Shown: one piece after another, positions 24,841 through 34,318 of the stretch
How positions within the stretch are numbered: the stretch's first letter is position 1
Layout: each line of letters begins with the position of its first letter
Source of the DNA: Pseudobutyrivibrio sp.
Lineage (GTDB): Bacteria; Bacillota; Clostridia; Lachnospirales; Lachnospiraceae
Reading direction: 5' to 3'
DNA length: 42,074 bases
Assembly: GCA_017934625.1 (NCBI GenBank)
Contig: JAGBJE010000058.1
Location: 1-42,074 of the forward strand
Notes under the pieces: model-generated
What the model was told of the DNA's origin: nothing
The model's input: only the letters and a program-made list of their open reading frames with translations
Databases searched by the model: none
Made by a program: the position numbers and the translations under genes

Positions 24841-25632
24841 TCATACTATGCTACATAATCTGGCCATATGATTTAGCGGCCCCTGACCATGCCCCAAATC
24901 CAAATCAGCAGCGATTGCATTTTCCAAATATCGCTTTGCTCGTTCTATGGAATCCTTCAGGTTATATCCCATGGCAAGATGTGATGCAATGGCGCTTGAC
25001 AATGTACAGCCTGTTCCGTGGGTGTTTGGATTATTAATTCTTTTACCTTCGAACCAGGTGATGTTTCCATTATCAAACAGCACATCACTGGCGTCCTCAA
25101 TACTATGTCCACCCTTTACAAGAACCGCACATCCGTATTTGGTACCGATATCTATTCCGGCATTTTCCATATCATCCCTAGTCCTGATACAAAGGCCTGA
25201 TAATGCCTCAGCCTCGGGGATATTTGGAGTAATCACAGTTGCAATCGGAAACAGATACTTTGCCATAATGTCCTTTGTACTATCCTTCATCAGAGCACTT
25301 CCGCTGGTTGCAACCATTACAGGGTCAACCACAATATTTTTCATTTTGTACTCCCTTAGCTTTCTAGCCACCACCAGCACCTGCTCTGCAGATGGGAGCA
25401 TGCCGATTTTCACTGCATCCGCCTTAATATCATTAAGACAGGAATCTATCTGCGCCTCCAGCATGTCAAGGCTTGTCTCCACCACCTCATCTACTCCCAT
25501 TGTATTTTGGGCTGTCAGCGCAGTGATTGCAGACATTCCATATACCCCAAGGCAAGTCATGGTCTTTAAATCTGCCTGTATTCCAGCCCCTCCGCTGCTA
25601 TCACTTCCAGCTATTGTTAAAACTACCTTCAT
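24841..25632 (-). CDS. thiD: Hydroxymethylpyrimidine / phosphomethylpyrimidine kinase ThiD
   Basis: ThiD phosphorylates HMP and HMP-P to HMP diphosphate. The ribokinase-like fold is evident from TIAGSDSSGGAGIQADLKTM (6-25), MGVYG-type switch residues, KNIVVDPVMVATSGSALM and HGTGCTLSSAIASHLAMG with the anion-hole and catalytic Asp region near the C-terminus. The 263-residue length is normal. Its start overlaps the thiE stop by 4 bp (ATGA), indicating coupling. Confidence 0.95.
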   Translation of the reverse strand: MKVVLTIAGSDSSGGAGIQADLKTMTCLGVYGMSAITALTAQNTMGVDEVVETSLDMLEAQIDSCLNDIKADAVKIGMLPSAEQVLVVARKLREYKMKNIVVDPVMVATSGSALMKDSTKDIMAKYLFPIATVITPNIPEAEALSGLCIRTRDDMENAGIDIGTKYGCAVLVKGGHSIEDASDVLFDNGNITWFEGKRINNPNTHGTGCTLSSAIASHLAMGYNLKDSIERAKRYLENAIAADLDLGHGQGPLNHMARLCSIV

Positions 25633-26258
25633 CCTTTAATCTCCCTAAACTTTTTTAGCATATTTTCCGCTGCAAGCTTTGGCGAATCAGCCTTCATGAT
25701 GGCCGATACGGCGCAAACACCTGCTATATTTACTCCCCTCAAAACATCCATATTTGATGGATTAAGACCGCCTATTGCATTCACTGGAATAGGTACCGTA
25801 TTTACGATATCATTAAGTGTTTCCACTGATGTGATAATCGTCTTCACCTTAGTGGTTGTTGGAAAGATTGCTCCAACCCCCAGATAATCGGCGCCAGCCT
25901 CATAAGCTGCCTTTGCCACTGGCACTGTCTTTGCAGTGGCACCCAGTATCTTATCCTTTCCAATGATTCTTCTTGCCGTAGCAAGATCCATATCCTCAGC
26001 TCCCAAGTGTACTCCCTCGGCATCCGATGCCAACATAACATCCACCCTGTCATCAATAATCAGTGGCACATTATACCGCCTGCTGATTTCATGAACAGCC
26101 TTAGCAAGCTCTATATACTCCCTAGTAGTTCTATTCTTCTCTCTAAGCTGCATTAGGGTGACGCCCCCCTTTAGCGCTTCTTCTACACGGCGCAAGAATT
26201 CTGCCTGCTCATAAGGTGTACTGTCCGTAATAAAATAAAGTTCGCTGTTAAAATCCAT
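25629..26258 (-). CDS. thiE: Thiamine-phosphate synthase ThiE
   Basis: ThiE joins HMP diphosphate and thiazole phosphate to thiamine phosphate. The start at 26258 (MDFNSELYFITDS) follows AGGAGG by 5 bp; the same frame stays open upstream to 26480 across the structured leader, but those 74 residues are not part of the family. Landmarks in the 209 residues are GGVTLMQLREK (31-41), VPLIIDDRVDVML (64-76), GVHLG, GATAKTV, YLGVGAIFPTTTK (125-137) and VNAIGG. It is the first gene of the operon, behind the TPP riboswitch. Confidence 0.95.
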   Translation of the reverse strand: MDFNSELYFITDSTPYEQAEFLRRVEEALKGGVTLMQLREKNRTTREYIELAKAVHEISRRYNVPLIIDDRVDVMLASDAEGVHLGAEDMDLATARRIIGKDKILGATAKTVPVAKAAYEAGADYLGVGAIFPTTTKVKTIITSVETLNDIVNTVPIPVNAIGGLNPSNMDVLRGVNIAGVCAVSAIMKADSPKLAAENMLKKFREIKG

Positions 26259-26282
26259 TATTCCTCCTAAACACGTTTCATA

Positions 26283-26426
26283 GTTTCTATTCAGCATACA
26301 TTCACAAAATCGCTGTTTCACAGCTTTCCTTTTGTTCATGTATGTATCTCGCAAAATAAGATTTAATATAAAAAAGCTTGCAAGCAATCTTTTTATATAA
26401 AATCTTACTTTGCTCTGAATAGAAAC
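26283..26426. repeat. Highly folded 144-bp element between TPP terminator and thiE
   Basis: A perfect 12-bp inverted repeat (GTTTCTATTCAG at 26283-26294, CTGAATAGAAAC at 26415-26426) bounds the element. Hairpin A pairs 26295-26309 with 26330-26344 (13 of 15) and holds an inner GCTG-tttca-CAGC. Hairpin B pairs 26353-26374 with 26390-26411 (20 of 22) and has a GCTTGCAAGC palindrome at its tip. The layout resembles a three-way junction. It could be a MITE-like or dispersed palindromic repeat inserted in the leader, or a structured RNA. Confidence 0.75.
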
Positions 26427-26430
26427 AAAA

Positions 26431-26469
26431 TAAAAGCGGAAGCTACCTGATTTCTCAAATAGCTTCCGC
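26431..26469 (-). terminator. Expression-platform terminator of the TPP riboswitch
   Basis: Minus strand: GCGGAAGCTA pairs perfectly with TAGCTTCCGC, followed by TTTTATTTT. It lies 20 bp after the aptamer, so TPP binding should favour this hairpin and stop transcription. Confidence 0.9.
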
Positions 26470-26488
26470 GTATAATACAAATAATCGG

Positions 26489-26570
26489 CGTCCCTACGTT
26501 GGCATTATCCAAATCAGGTTCTCGGTCGAAGGTCACACCTTCCTCTCAGCCTGTTTACAAGCTCCCGTTT
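26489..26570 (-). promoter_or_regulatory. TPP riboswitch (THI element)
   Basis: Read on the minus strand the full consensus is present in order: CGGGAGC, GGCTGAGAGG, a GACC segment, GAACCTGAT, then GGATAATGCC and CGTAGGGA. It precedes thiE and controls the thi operon by thiamine pyrophosphate. Confidence 0.97.
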
Positions 26571-26666
26571 CAATATAAAATTTCCTTCACTATAATGCTA
26601 CAATCGTGGCAAAATTTCAAGAGTTAATTTCTAACAAAACAGCAAGCGCGTTCCTCTAGATAATTC

Positions 26667-28877
26667 TCAATAACTTTTTATTTGGTTTAACGCTGCGTTG
26701 AAATCACGGACCTGGTCGCTGTTAAGGTCCATGCCACCTTGAGTAAGAATCTTCTTTAATGGCTGGCGCGCAATCATTGCCTGCATTGATGGTGAGAGCT
26801 CAACTCCGTCCCCCATTCCGCCAGCAGTCTTTGAGGCCATAGCAGCCATCATTTTTTCTAGAATAGCCTTACCAGCAGGGTTTGAGCCTATCTCACCCAT
26901 GGTATTGTTGATTGAGAAATACCCCTCTGGAGCCTCAAACTCATCCTTTGGTGCATCAAACCAATTGCGTACCTCATCTGCGGATGCAAAATAACTAGGA
27001 TTTGGCTCAGAAACCTTTGCAATTTCCATTTCATCACTCTGATTTCCTGAGACAGCCTTTATCCTGTGAACCCCAGTTAGCTTTACGTTAAACTTAAATA
27101 CATGCTCGCCAGTGAGGGTTCCTATTTCTACATCATCAACAAAAAGTGTTACCGTTTTTTGATTGCTATATACCTTGATTTCAGTTTCTTCCTCCACTCT
27201 GTCGTGATATCTTCTTCCGCAAAGGTGTACAAATGGCTCATCGGTCCACCAAGCCTTGTAGATATAGTAAGCATCCTTTTTCTGTTTTCTATCAAAGGTG
27301 ATTACACCCTTATGGTTCTTGCCTGGGTCACCTGCCTCATCACGTCCAGCTGCTGCAAATTCAAACATATTCCAAAGATATGTACCCCAAATATAAGGGC
27401 GCTTTGAAAACATTTCCAGCATATGCTCATGATAAATAGCCTGATAACTTTCTGTATAATCGCCCTTTTCAGGCTTTGGCGATTGTAACGTAATTACGGA
27501 GTCAGCACCATACTCTGTAAGTCCAATGGCAACCTCAGGATGATCCCTGTGAAAATCATCAAACCACTTGTCATTATCCTCTACATCCCCTACATACCAG
27601 CCATAGTATAGGTTATAGCCCCTAATATCTGGCAAGGTAACAAGCGGAGAATCTGTCTCCAACAAAAACAGATTAGCCATTGCTGAATATCTGTTAGGAT
27701 CCATTTCGTGAACCAGATCATTTAGTATTCTGTGGTTTTCCATCAAATCATCTGTAACACCCTGCAAAGTAATTTCATTAGAGAGGGCCCAGCAGATAAT
27801 TGATGCATGATTATAGTTTTGTGTTATAAGCTCCTTCATCTGAGATATTGTGTTTTCTCTACCTGTATCCATATGGACAGTTATGTAAGGAATCTCAGCC
27901 CATGCGATAATACCCTTTTCATCACACAAATCGTAGAAATACTGATCGTGCTGATAGTGTGCAAGCCTAATAGAATTAGCTCCCATAGAAAGGATTAAAT
28001 CCATATCCTCAGCATGCATTTCCTTTGTAAGAGCATTTCCAACACCAGCTCTATCCTGATGACGTGATACGCCGTGAAGTGGATAGCTTCTGCCATTTAA
28101 GAAGAAGCCCTTTTCTGGGTCAACATGGAATTCTCTAACTCCAAATTTATCGTATATACGGTCTACCTCAGCGCCGTCAGCAACAAGTGTTGCCACTACC
28201 TTATATAGATATGGGTCCCTCAAGCCATCCCAACGATGGGGATTTTCAATTGTTATGCAGCCTTTAGCTACCCTTTTTCCAGCCTCCTCGGTAATTGTTA
28301 GTTCTTGCTCTCCAACTCCATCTACAGATACTACAACTTTATCGCCAGCGCCTGTTACATAAGCTTTGAACTCTACCTCAGCTTTACCATCCTTTAGCAC
28401 TGGTGTTATATAAAGTCCATTTCCTCCGAAATAATCCAAATCAAAATGGCTCTCATCAACTATCACCAAATACACATCTCTGTATATTCCACCGTAGAAT
28501 GTGAAATCTGCTCTTTGAGGATATACCTTATCATTAGGTTCATTAGATACATAAACCTTTAATTCATTTTTGTTAGCAAGATAATCTGTTAAATCTGCCC
28601 TGAAAGTAGAATATCCACCATCATGTGAAACCACTTCCTGTCCGTTCAAATATACCTTGCATGAAGAATTAACACCTCGAAATTCTATATAGCATCTCTG
28701 ATTAGACTCCACCAGTGGTCTATCGAATTCTTTGATGTAGGTACAAATTCCTCTATAATACTGTTCTGGTCCAGTCTGTCCGTCCACAGAATTCCAAGTA
28801 TGAGGAAGATTTATCTTTTCTTCCTTTCCTTCTTTTATGAATGACCAATTATCATTTAATAAGTATTCGTTTCTCAT
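26667..28877 (-). CDS. GH2 family glycoside hydrolase, probable beta-galactosidase
   Basis: The 736-residue protein has no signal peptide. The sugar-binding N-domain has LPHTWN and FRGVNSSCKVYLNG (about 67-80). The immunoglobulin-like domain spans about 145-250, and the TIM barrel begins at LNGRSYPLHGVSRHQDRAG (260-278). The acid/base is E368 in ALSNEI and the nucleophile E455 in LTEYG. The product could be beta-galactosidase or another GH2 exo-enzyme; the family alone does not decide. After about residue 620 there is an extra Ala/Met-rich tail that is not part of the catalytic fold. It is the last gene of a unit with a sugar symporter and a GH43 enzyme, 12 bp after the latter. No obvious terminator follows before the TPP riboswitch region. 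Confidence 0.9.
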   Translation of the reverse strand: MRNEYLLNDNWSFIKEGKEEKINLPHTWNSVDGQTGPEQYYRGICTYIKEFDRPLVESNQRCYIEFRGVNSSCKVYLNGQEVVSHDGGYSTFRADLTDYLANKNELKVYVSNEPNDKVYPQRADFTFYGGIYRDVYLVIVDESHFDLDYFGGNGLYITPVLKDGKAEVEFKAYVTGAGDKVVVSVDGVGEQELTITEEAGKRVAKGCITIENPHRWDGLRDPYLYKVVATLVADGAEVDRIYDKFGVREFHVDPEKGFFLNGRSYPLHGVSRHQDRAGVGNALTKEMHAEDMDLILSMGANSIRLAHYQHDQYFYDLCDEKGIIAWAEIPYITVHMDTGRENTISQMKELITQNYNHASIICWALSNEITLQGVTDDLMENHRILNDLVHEMDPNRYSAMANLFLLETDSPLVTLPDIRGYNLYYGWYVGDVEDNDKWFDDFHRDHPEVAIGLTEYGADSVITLQSPKPEKGDYTESYQAIYHEHMLEMFSKRPYIWGTYLWNMFEFAAAGRDEAGDPGKNHKGVITFDRKQKKDAYYIYKAWWTDEPFVHLCGRRYHDRVEEETEIKVYSNQKTVTLFVDDVEIGTLTGEHVFKFNVKLTGVHRIKAVSGNQSDEMEIAKVSEPNPSYFASADEVRNWFDAPKDEFEAPEGYFSINNTMGEIGSNPAGKAILEKMMAAMASKTAGGMGDGVELSPSMQAMIARQPLKKILTQGGMDLNSDQVRDFNAALNQIKSY

Positions 28878-28889
28878 TTACATTCCCCT

Positions 28890-30707
28890 TTAGCTTTTTA
28901 AATTAGCTGTAGTTCCTTCTGTAATTCCATTTTCATTAAATGCATCTACTCGAACACAGTAATTTCTGCCTTTTACTAAGGCTCCAATTCTTTTACTATC
29001 CAAAACTGCCTCATTACCATAGACTATACAGCTATGATAAAGCTTATCCTGTGACGAACCCCAAAGTATCAAATGACCTGTTGCACCATCTTCTGCTATT
29101 TGCACTTCCATATCCAAATCTGATGTTCTCTTTGCCTTAAATGTAGGCTTGTCTGGAAGACTTCCAGCACCTAAACCAAACACTCTTAACCCGGATACTA
29201 CAGGCACTTGTCCATAAGGCACCTCCATATTAGATAGTCTTATGTACCTAAGTTGTTTTCCAGAATCTATTAATACAAAATCATGTGATAAATCCGTATT
29301 TACGTTAGTTTTATCTGAAAGCACTTCCCACTGAATGCCGTCTTGTGAACCTTCTAGCTTCCATCTGGTAACCAAATCTCTTTCTTCGATATACCTAGCC
29401 TGTGTAGTGCCTCTGATTTCACCAGGACATTCTATATCAATGTCATAGTCACCAAAATTTATTTGAATACCATGAACATCATAAACATCCATTAGGTCTA
29501 CTGTGAGCCACTCCTCCTTGTTTGCGGTTGATGGTCTCCAAAAGGTTTGAACATTCTCCTCGATTGCTTTTTGTGGTTCAAATCCAGCTGCAAAGCTACT
29601 AGCTGAGGCAGCTTTTCCACTGCTTAAAAGCATCCATTCTGGAGCTTTCCAGATATCCTGTTTGCCCTCACAGATTTCGTAAGGCCAATCTCCATATCGT
29701 TGATTGCAAACCAGTTCTCCATCCTCATCAAAACCAGCTGGCCATATTCCCACTCTTCTTTCAAAATCATGGTTAACACTGATACGCATAGTTGCAGTAT
29801 GCCAAACATTACCGCTTTTATCAGTCATTGTTGAACCATGGCCTGCTCCTGGCAAAAATCCCCCTGGATTGTAGGAATAAGGAGCGTTATCAGCAAGAGA
29901 GAATGGTCCCAGAGGATTGTCAGACACATAGACACCGTCACCATAGGTGTTGTATTGAGTGCCGGCAAATGCATATTGCAAATAGTATTTTCCATTATGC
30001 TTATCCATCCAAGCACCTTCTATGTATGGTTTTCTTGAAAACATACCTCTAATGAATGGCCTTAGTTGCTCAGGTACACTATCCTCACTTTGGCCTTTGG
30101 ATTTAAAGAAATTTTGATATGCATTTTCTATCTCTTCTTCACTTGCTGGAAGAAGAGAGTTATCTTCGCCAATTCTTTCAAACCCGTACTCGGCAGGGTG
30201 TCCTAAAATCAGCTCTACCTTTTCCCCCTTTGGATTCATAGTGACTGGATCCAGTTCACAACCATAGATAGGAGTCATATTAGAGCATCCCCAATAGAAA
30301 TAAATCCTATTATCATCATCGATAAACAAATTAGGATCCCAATAAGGGAAATTGCCTTCGATTTTCTCGTATGGTCCATTTAAGATGTCTTTTGTTCTAT
30401 ACCTATCGCAATTTTCATCACGTTTAGATGCGCAAAAATATACATAATCCCCTAGCACCCTTACGTCAGGAGCATAGTCATAAAGTGGTAGCTCCTGTGG
30501 TAATTTGTGATTTTCCCAATGAGCCAAATCATCTGATACCCAAACTCCAAGTGTCATAGATGCAAATATATAATATCTACCCTTGAATAGAATCATAGAA
30601 GGGTCAGCTGCTTCCCTACATATCTGTAGCTTTCCGCCGTTCCTTTGATCCATATTAAATTGATAACGGTAATTAATATTTACTGGATTACATACGTATT
30701 TTTTCAT
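28890..30707 (-). CDS. GH43 family glycoside hydrolase with C-terminal discoidin-like domain
   Basis: The 605-residue protein lacks a signal peptide. The five-bladed propeller domain carries the three GH43 carboxylates: D35 in READPSMI-like READPS (AADPSM), D124 in YWDPNLFIDDD, and E230 in YIEGAWM. A second domain (about 365-512) has the F5/8 type C / CBM32 pattern (EEWLTVDLMDVYDVHGIQI, then WKLEGSQDGIQWEVL and RYIRLSN). The last 90 residues look like a fibronectin type III module. Likely activity is removal of arabinose, xylose or galactose residues from plant oligosaccharides. It is flanked by the symporter and GH2 genes, which implies intracellular processing of imported oligosaccharides. 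Confidence 0.88.
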   Translation of the reverse strand: MKKYVCNPVNINYRYQFNMDQRNGGKLQICREAADPSMILFKGRYYIFASMTLGVWVSDDLAHWENHKLPQELPLYDYAPDVRVLGDYVYFCASKRDENCDRYRTKDILNGPYEKIEGNFPYWDPNLFIDDDNRIYFYWGCSNMTPIYGCELDPVTMNPKGEKVELILGHPAEYGFERIGEDNSLLPASEEEIENAYQNFFKSKGQSEDSVPEQLRPFIRGMFSRKPYIEGAWMDKHNGKYYLQYAFAGTQYNTYGDGVYVSDNPLGPFSLADNAPYSYNPGGFLPGAGHGSTMTDKSGNVWHTATMRISVNHDFERRVGIWPAGFDEDGELVCNQRYGDWPYEICEGKQDIWKAPEWMLLSSGKAASASSFAAGFEPQKAIEENVQTFWRPSTANKEEWLTVDLMDVYDVHGIQINFGDYDIDIECPGEIRGTTQARYIEERDLVTRWKLEGSQDGIQWEVLSDKTNVNTDLSHDFVLIDSGKQLRYIRLSNMEVPYGQVPVVSGLRVFGLGAGSLPDKPTFKAKRTSDLDMEVQIAEDGATGHLILWGSSQDKLYHSCIVYGNEAVLDSKRIGALVKGRNYCVRVDAFNENGITEGTTANLKS

Positions 30708-30715
30708 TTTGCCTC

Positions 30716-32194
30716 CTAAACTGCTTCTTGTTTTAATGCTTCCTTCTTTTCAGCGATACGGCACTGAACATTTACCATTTCACTTCTTGTTAGCTTACAA
30801 AAACTCATAGCTATAAGTGTAATTATCCATCCGCAAATTGCCAATCCATATCGAAGACATAATGTCATCCAAAATACTCCTGGTGTCATTGGATCCCCTG
30901 GCTGTGGCATTGTGGTTGTGTAACCAACCAGCGCTACTGCAGCTGTAGCAATTGCAGCTGAAAATGATGAAACAATCTTGTCTACAAAGCTGTATGTACC
31001 TGCCACAACAGCTGGGACATATTTGCCACTTCTATCAAGCTCATAGTCAATTACATCTGCCATAAAGCCTGTGTTTGCTGTAGTTACACACATTGAAAAC
31101 CCATTGCATATAAATGTAAATAATACATATAAAATAAGTGTTATTCCCATACTTGCAATAGAATGTGTTCCAACAGTAAATCTAGTGATAACAAAGAATA
31201 GGCATATGCCCAGGTTTGCAAATATACAATTTCTAGACCATGTAACAATTGACTCCATGTGACCATGCTTACCTGCATATTTTGCACCATAAGCTGCAAA
31301 AAGTATGGATGGGAGCATACCTATCATACTGAGAATTGTAGCAAGTCCCATATTTCCGATTATGATACCGCTTAACATAGTGCCAACAATGGAAGCTGAG
31401 CTTGCCTGTTGAGCAATTTTATCTGATGCATTCGATGCAATATAGCACTGCAAAGGCTTATTGTTCTTTAAAACATTGAGCATATCCTTAAATTTTAAAC
31501 GCTCCTTTTTTGCCAAGCCTTCAAAGTTTTCCATTTTGTCATACTCAGATACGCCTATGCACACTATACATACTCCAACAAAGGAAACAATTACGCATAA
31601 CCATGTAACCACATTTAAAAATTCCTGGCTAAAGCTGCCGCCCATAGCTGGCATTATTACACTATAAACAACAATATTTAAAATCATTGGTGTTAAATAA
31701 TTGAATATAGTCTGCCAAACACCTACAGTAGGTCTTTGTTTTGGGTCATTAGTTAAAAGTGCAGGAAGGGTCTGTGCCGTCATGTTAACCAAAGTATAGC
31801 CAATAACATATATCATGTAGAAAATCAAAAATACAGCTACGCCATGTCCTTTGCTTGAGAAAAAGTTGAACATGCAAAGTAATCCCAAGGACTGAATCAA
31901 CCAACCACCTAAAATAAGTGGACGTACCTTTCCAAATGGAGTATTAACTCTATCATACAAAAATGCTAAAAGCGGGTCTGTTATAGCATCAAAAATTCTT
32001 GTAAATGTAAGAAGGCCGCCCACTATCAGAGTTGCAATCCCATAACCAATGCTTGCAGAATAGCTGGCTAAGCCTATTAAGAAATATACTGCCATGCCAT
32101 TAAAACCATTAAAAGCAATACATATGATTTGCCATAGCTTGGCCTTACGATATTGAACATTACCACTTGCCATGCCTAAATTTGAATTGTCCAT
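30716..32194 (-). CDS. Sugar:cation symporter of the GPH / MFS type
   Basis: The start at 32194 (MDNSNLGMASGNVQYRKAKL) follows AAAGGGG; an in-frame start at 32260 would add 22 residues without a site. The 492-residue protein has about 12 membrane segments and the GPH signature RIFDAITDPLLAFLYDRVNT followed by GKVRPLILGG. Relatives such as melibiose and xyloside carriers import glycosides with Na+ or H+. It is the first gene of the operon with GH43 and GH2, 8 bp before the GH43 gene, so it probably brings in the oligosaccharide that these enzymes split. Confidence 0.9.
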   Translation of the reverse strand: MDNSNLGMASGNVQYRKAKLWQIICIAFNGFNGMAVYFLIGLASYSASIGYGIATLIVGGLLTFTRIFDAITDPLLAFLYDRVNTPFGKVRPLILGGWLIQSLGLLCMFNFFSSKGHGVAVFLIFYMIYVIGYTLVNMTAQTLPALLTNDPKQRPTVGVWQTIFNYLTPMILNIVVYSVIMPAMGGSFSQEFLNVVTWLCVIVSFVGVCIVCIGVSEYDKMENFEGLAKKERLKFKDMLNVLKNNKPLQCYIASNASDKIAQQASSASIVGTMLSGIIIGNMGLATILSMIGMLPSILFAAYGAKYAGKHGHMESIVTWSRNCIFANLGICLFFVITRFTVGTHSIASMGITLILYVLFTFICNGFSMCVTTANTGFMADVIDYELDRSGKYVPAVVAGTYSFVDKIVSSFSAAIATAAVALVGYTTTMPQPGDPMTPGVFWMTLCLRYGLAICGWIITLIAMSFCKLTRSEMVNVQCRIAEKKEALKQEAV

Positions 32195-32228
32195 TATAAA
32201 CCCCTTTCGAAATAAATAACTAAATGAT

Positions 32229-32240
32229 AGAAAGCTTTCT
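32229..32240. promoter_or_regulatory. Palindrome AGAAAGCTTTCT between araC-type and symporter genes
   Basis: A perfect 12-bp palindrome lies 35 bp before the symporter start in the 133-bp divergent region. Promoter boxes for the operon are weak, as expected for activator dependence. It may be part of the AraC-type activator or catabolite control site. Confidence 0.45.
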
Positions 32241-32327
32241 TTGTGACAATATAGTAGCATGTAGGAATATTCTGTGATAGAATTATATTACCTTTATTAG
32301 CAATATTTTATCTTATTATGAGGTTAT

Positions 32328-33539
32328 ATGGACACACAATTATTTTTGAAACTAATTTCAAATCTTCTTGATATACCTGTATTTGATGGTACCGATATGG
32401 ATGAGACCCTAAAACACATAGAGGAAAACTTTTGTATCAATAAAACTCTGCAGCCAATGTACACAGCAGATGCTCTACACTATCTTATCCGCTCAGCCAA
32501 GCCCAATGTCCTTTACGAAATTATTGATTACTTAAATATAAGTATTTCCTTTTTTATATTTGATAGTAAGATATTTCTACTCGGTCCCTACGCGAAAGGT
32601 GAGTTTTCAGAATCTGCCGTGGATGAGCTATTAATCAAAAACAAATTACCAAGCTCTATGGTTATGCCGCTTAGACTTTACTGTACTAAATTTAACATAA
32701 TCACAACCAATCAAATCCAAAACACAATCACTCAGGTATTATCTGCCCTGGAAGATACCACTATATCTTTTGATTACCGCCGTCTATCTGGTTTTATTGC
32801 AGACACAAGTGATATTAATTCTGACGAAAAAATTCTATTAGAAACTAATTACAGTGACATTTATCGGCGCTATGACTCAGAAAATAGATTTTTAAATGCA
32901 ATACGTCTAGGAGATATCGATAATGTTTTCAATGCTTTTAGCGACATGGCTCAAAACTCCTTTACTGCCCTTGCCACAAAAGAAGTGCGCAGCTATTATC
33001 TTTCCCCAGCCTCTTTTTCAATTATAATTGCCCTTACCAGAAAAGCTGCAGAGCAATCTGGTTTATCCGTAATTACGATAAATAATATTACTCAAAAATA
33101 TGTACAACGATTTTCTGTAAACAATAACAAATCTCATCAGAACATTATAGCCGATTACATAGTTGAGCTGGTAAATGCTGTAAAAGAGCACCGCCTAGCA
33201 TATGCTTCTTACTCCAAACATGTGGTCAAAGCAATCCAATACATGGATTTGCACCTAAGTGATCCAATAACCATAGAAGACATTGCAGCCGCTGCAAATT
33301 TGTCGGTGTCTCACTTTTCGAGAATTTTCAAATCAGAGGTAGGCGAAACCGCCATGAGCACTTTGGCAAAAATGCGATGCAAAAAAGCTGCCACTCTCCT
33401 AAAGGAAACAAATCTTCCTATAGGAGAAATCAGCAGCTTAGTAGGATATTCTGATAATAATTACTTTGTAAAGGTCTTTAAAAAGACTTACGGGGATACC
33501 CCAAGCGATTTTAGGAAAAGGAAGCCTAAGAATCCTTAA
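32328..33539 (+). CDS. AraC family transcriptional regulator
   Basis: The 403-residue protein ends in a two-HTH AraC domain (about 298-398): ITIEDIAAAANLSVSHFSRI (315-334) and PIGEISSLVGYSDNNYFVKV (364-383), closing with the TPSDFRK signature. The N-terminal 290 residues do not match the AraC cupin by eye and appear helical, with a long central stretch like the YesN or GGDEF-less sensing regions of clostridial AraC proteins. It is divergent from the symporter-GH43-GH2 operon and is its likely activator. A short AGG ribosome site precedes the ATG. Confidence 0.9.
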   Translation: MDTQLFLKLISNLLDIPVFDGTDMDETLKHIEENFCINKTLQPMYTADALHYLIRSAKPNVLYEIIDYLNISISFFIFDSKIFLLGPYAKGEFSESAVDELLIKNKLPSSMVMPLRLYCTKFNIITTNQIQNTITQVLSALEDTTISFDYRRLSGFIADTSDINSDEKILLETNYSDIYRRYDSENRFLNAIRLGDIDNVFNAFSDMAQNSFTALATKEVRSYYLSPASFSIIIALTRKAAEQSGLSVITINNITQKYVQRFSVNNNKSHQNIIADYIVELVNAVKEHRLAYASYSKHVVKAIQYMDLHLSDPITIEDIAAAANLSVSHFSRIFKSEVGETAMSTLAKMRCKKAATLLKETNLPIGEISSLVGYSDNNYFVKVFKKTYGDTPSDFRKRKPKNP

Positions 33540-33573
33540 AACTTCCTTCAGAAACTCAATTAAAATTAAAAAT

Positions 33574-34296
33574 CTAAGCTACACCCATTGCCATATAACT
33601 TATATATATTACTGTAGCTGAAACTAATGGTACTGTCACTGTATCATAGCCTCCTTTAGTTACAAGCTCAGTTATAGCAGCTAGAGGTGCGGCAATAATT
33701 ACTGCCACCAGACAATTAGAAAATGGTATATCGCCAACTAATATCAAGCTTGCCAATCCGAATGCAAAAGCAACAAAGGACATAGCCGCTGTGCCTTCCC
33801 AGCTCTTTTTATGATCCACATGCTTAAATCTGAGGACCTTGTGTTTTCCAAACCTTTTTCCAATCAAGGCTGCAGCTGCATCACCGAAGCCCCACATAAG
33901 AATTGAAGCAATAGCCAGTTCCTTTTTTCCAAACAAGCCCCAACATACTGCTATAATTCCTGCCATAGTCCCATACAATTGAACCAAGCTGGATTTTAAT
34001 TCTCCAGGCCTTCTTTCGGACAAAAGAGATGTAAATTTTTTGCTTTTACTAGATATGATTAATCCTGGATAATTAATTATAATTACTCCAACAGGAATTA
34101 TAGCTGCTGCAATCCATTCATTAGCTGCATAAATCATAATGATAACAGATGAAAATGAAACAAAATGAATTAGCTTTCTGAATAGCTCTTTTGGCAAATT
34201 GAAAATCTTGTTTACTGCAAAAATCATAAATGCCACTGAAAACATGTAAATAAAGAAATACTTTAATCCATCTAAAACATCAAATAATATATACAT
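33574..34296 (-). CDS. Sec59/dolichol-kinase-like membrane protein (phosphatidate cytidylyltransferase-like)
   Basis: The 240-residue protein has about seven membrane helices. RKLIHFVSF (about 40-48), WGFGDAAAALIGKRFGKHK (about 134-152) and KSWEGTAAM (163-171) are hallmark motifs of the CTP-dependent polyprenol/phytol kinase and CDP-diglyceride synthetase-like group. Phosphorylation of a lipid alcohol is the likely reaction, but the substrate is unknown. It follows the MATE gene by 22 bp with an AAAAGGAGAGG site, so the two are probably co-transcribed. Confidence 0.82.
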   Translation of the reverse strand: MYILFDVLDGLKYFFIYMFSVAFMIFAVNKIFNLPKELFRKLIHFVSFSSVIIMIYAANEWIAAAIIPVGVIIINYPGLIISSKSKKFTSLLSERRPGELKSSLVQLYGTMAGIIAVCWGLFGKKELAIASILMWGFGDAAAALIGKRFGKHKVLRFKHVDHKKSWEGTAAMSFVAFAFGLASLILVGDIPFSNCLVAVIIAAPLAAITELVTKGGYDTVTVPLVSATVIYISYMAMGVA

Positions 34297-34318
34297 TTAT
34301 CCTCTCCTTTTTGCCCTT

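Noticed and set aside
26259-26480. N-terminal extension of ThiE by 74 residues
   Set aside because: The open frame crosses the folded leader element and the TPP terminator; AGGAGG before 26258 and family alignment support the shorter protein.
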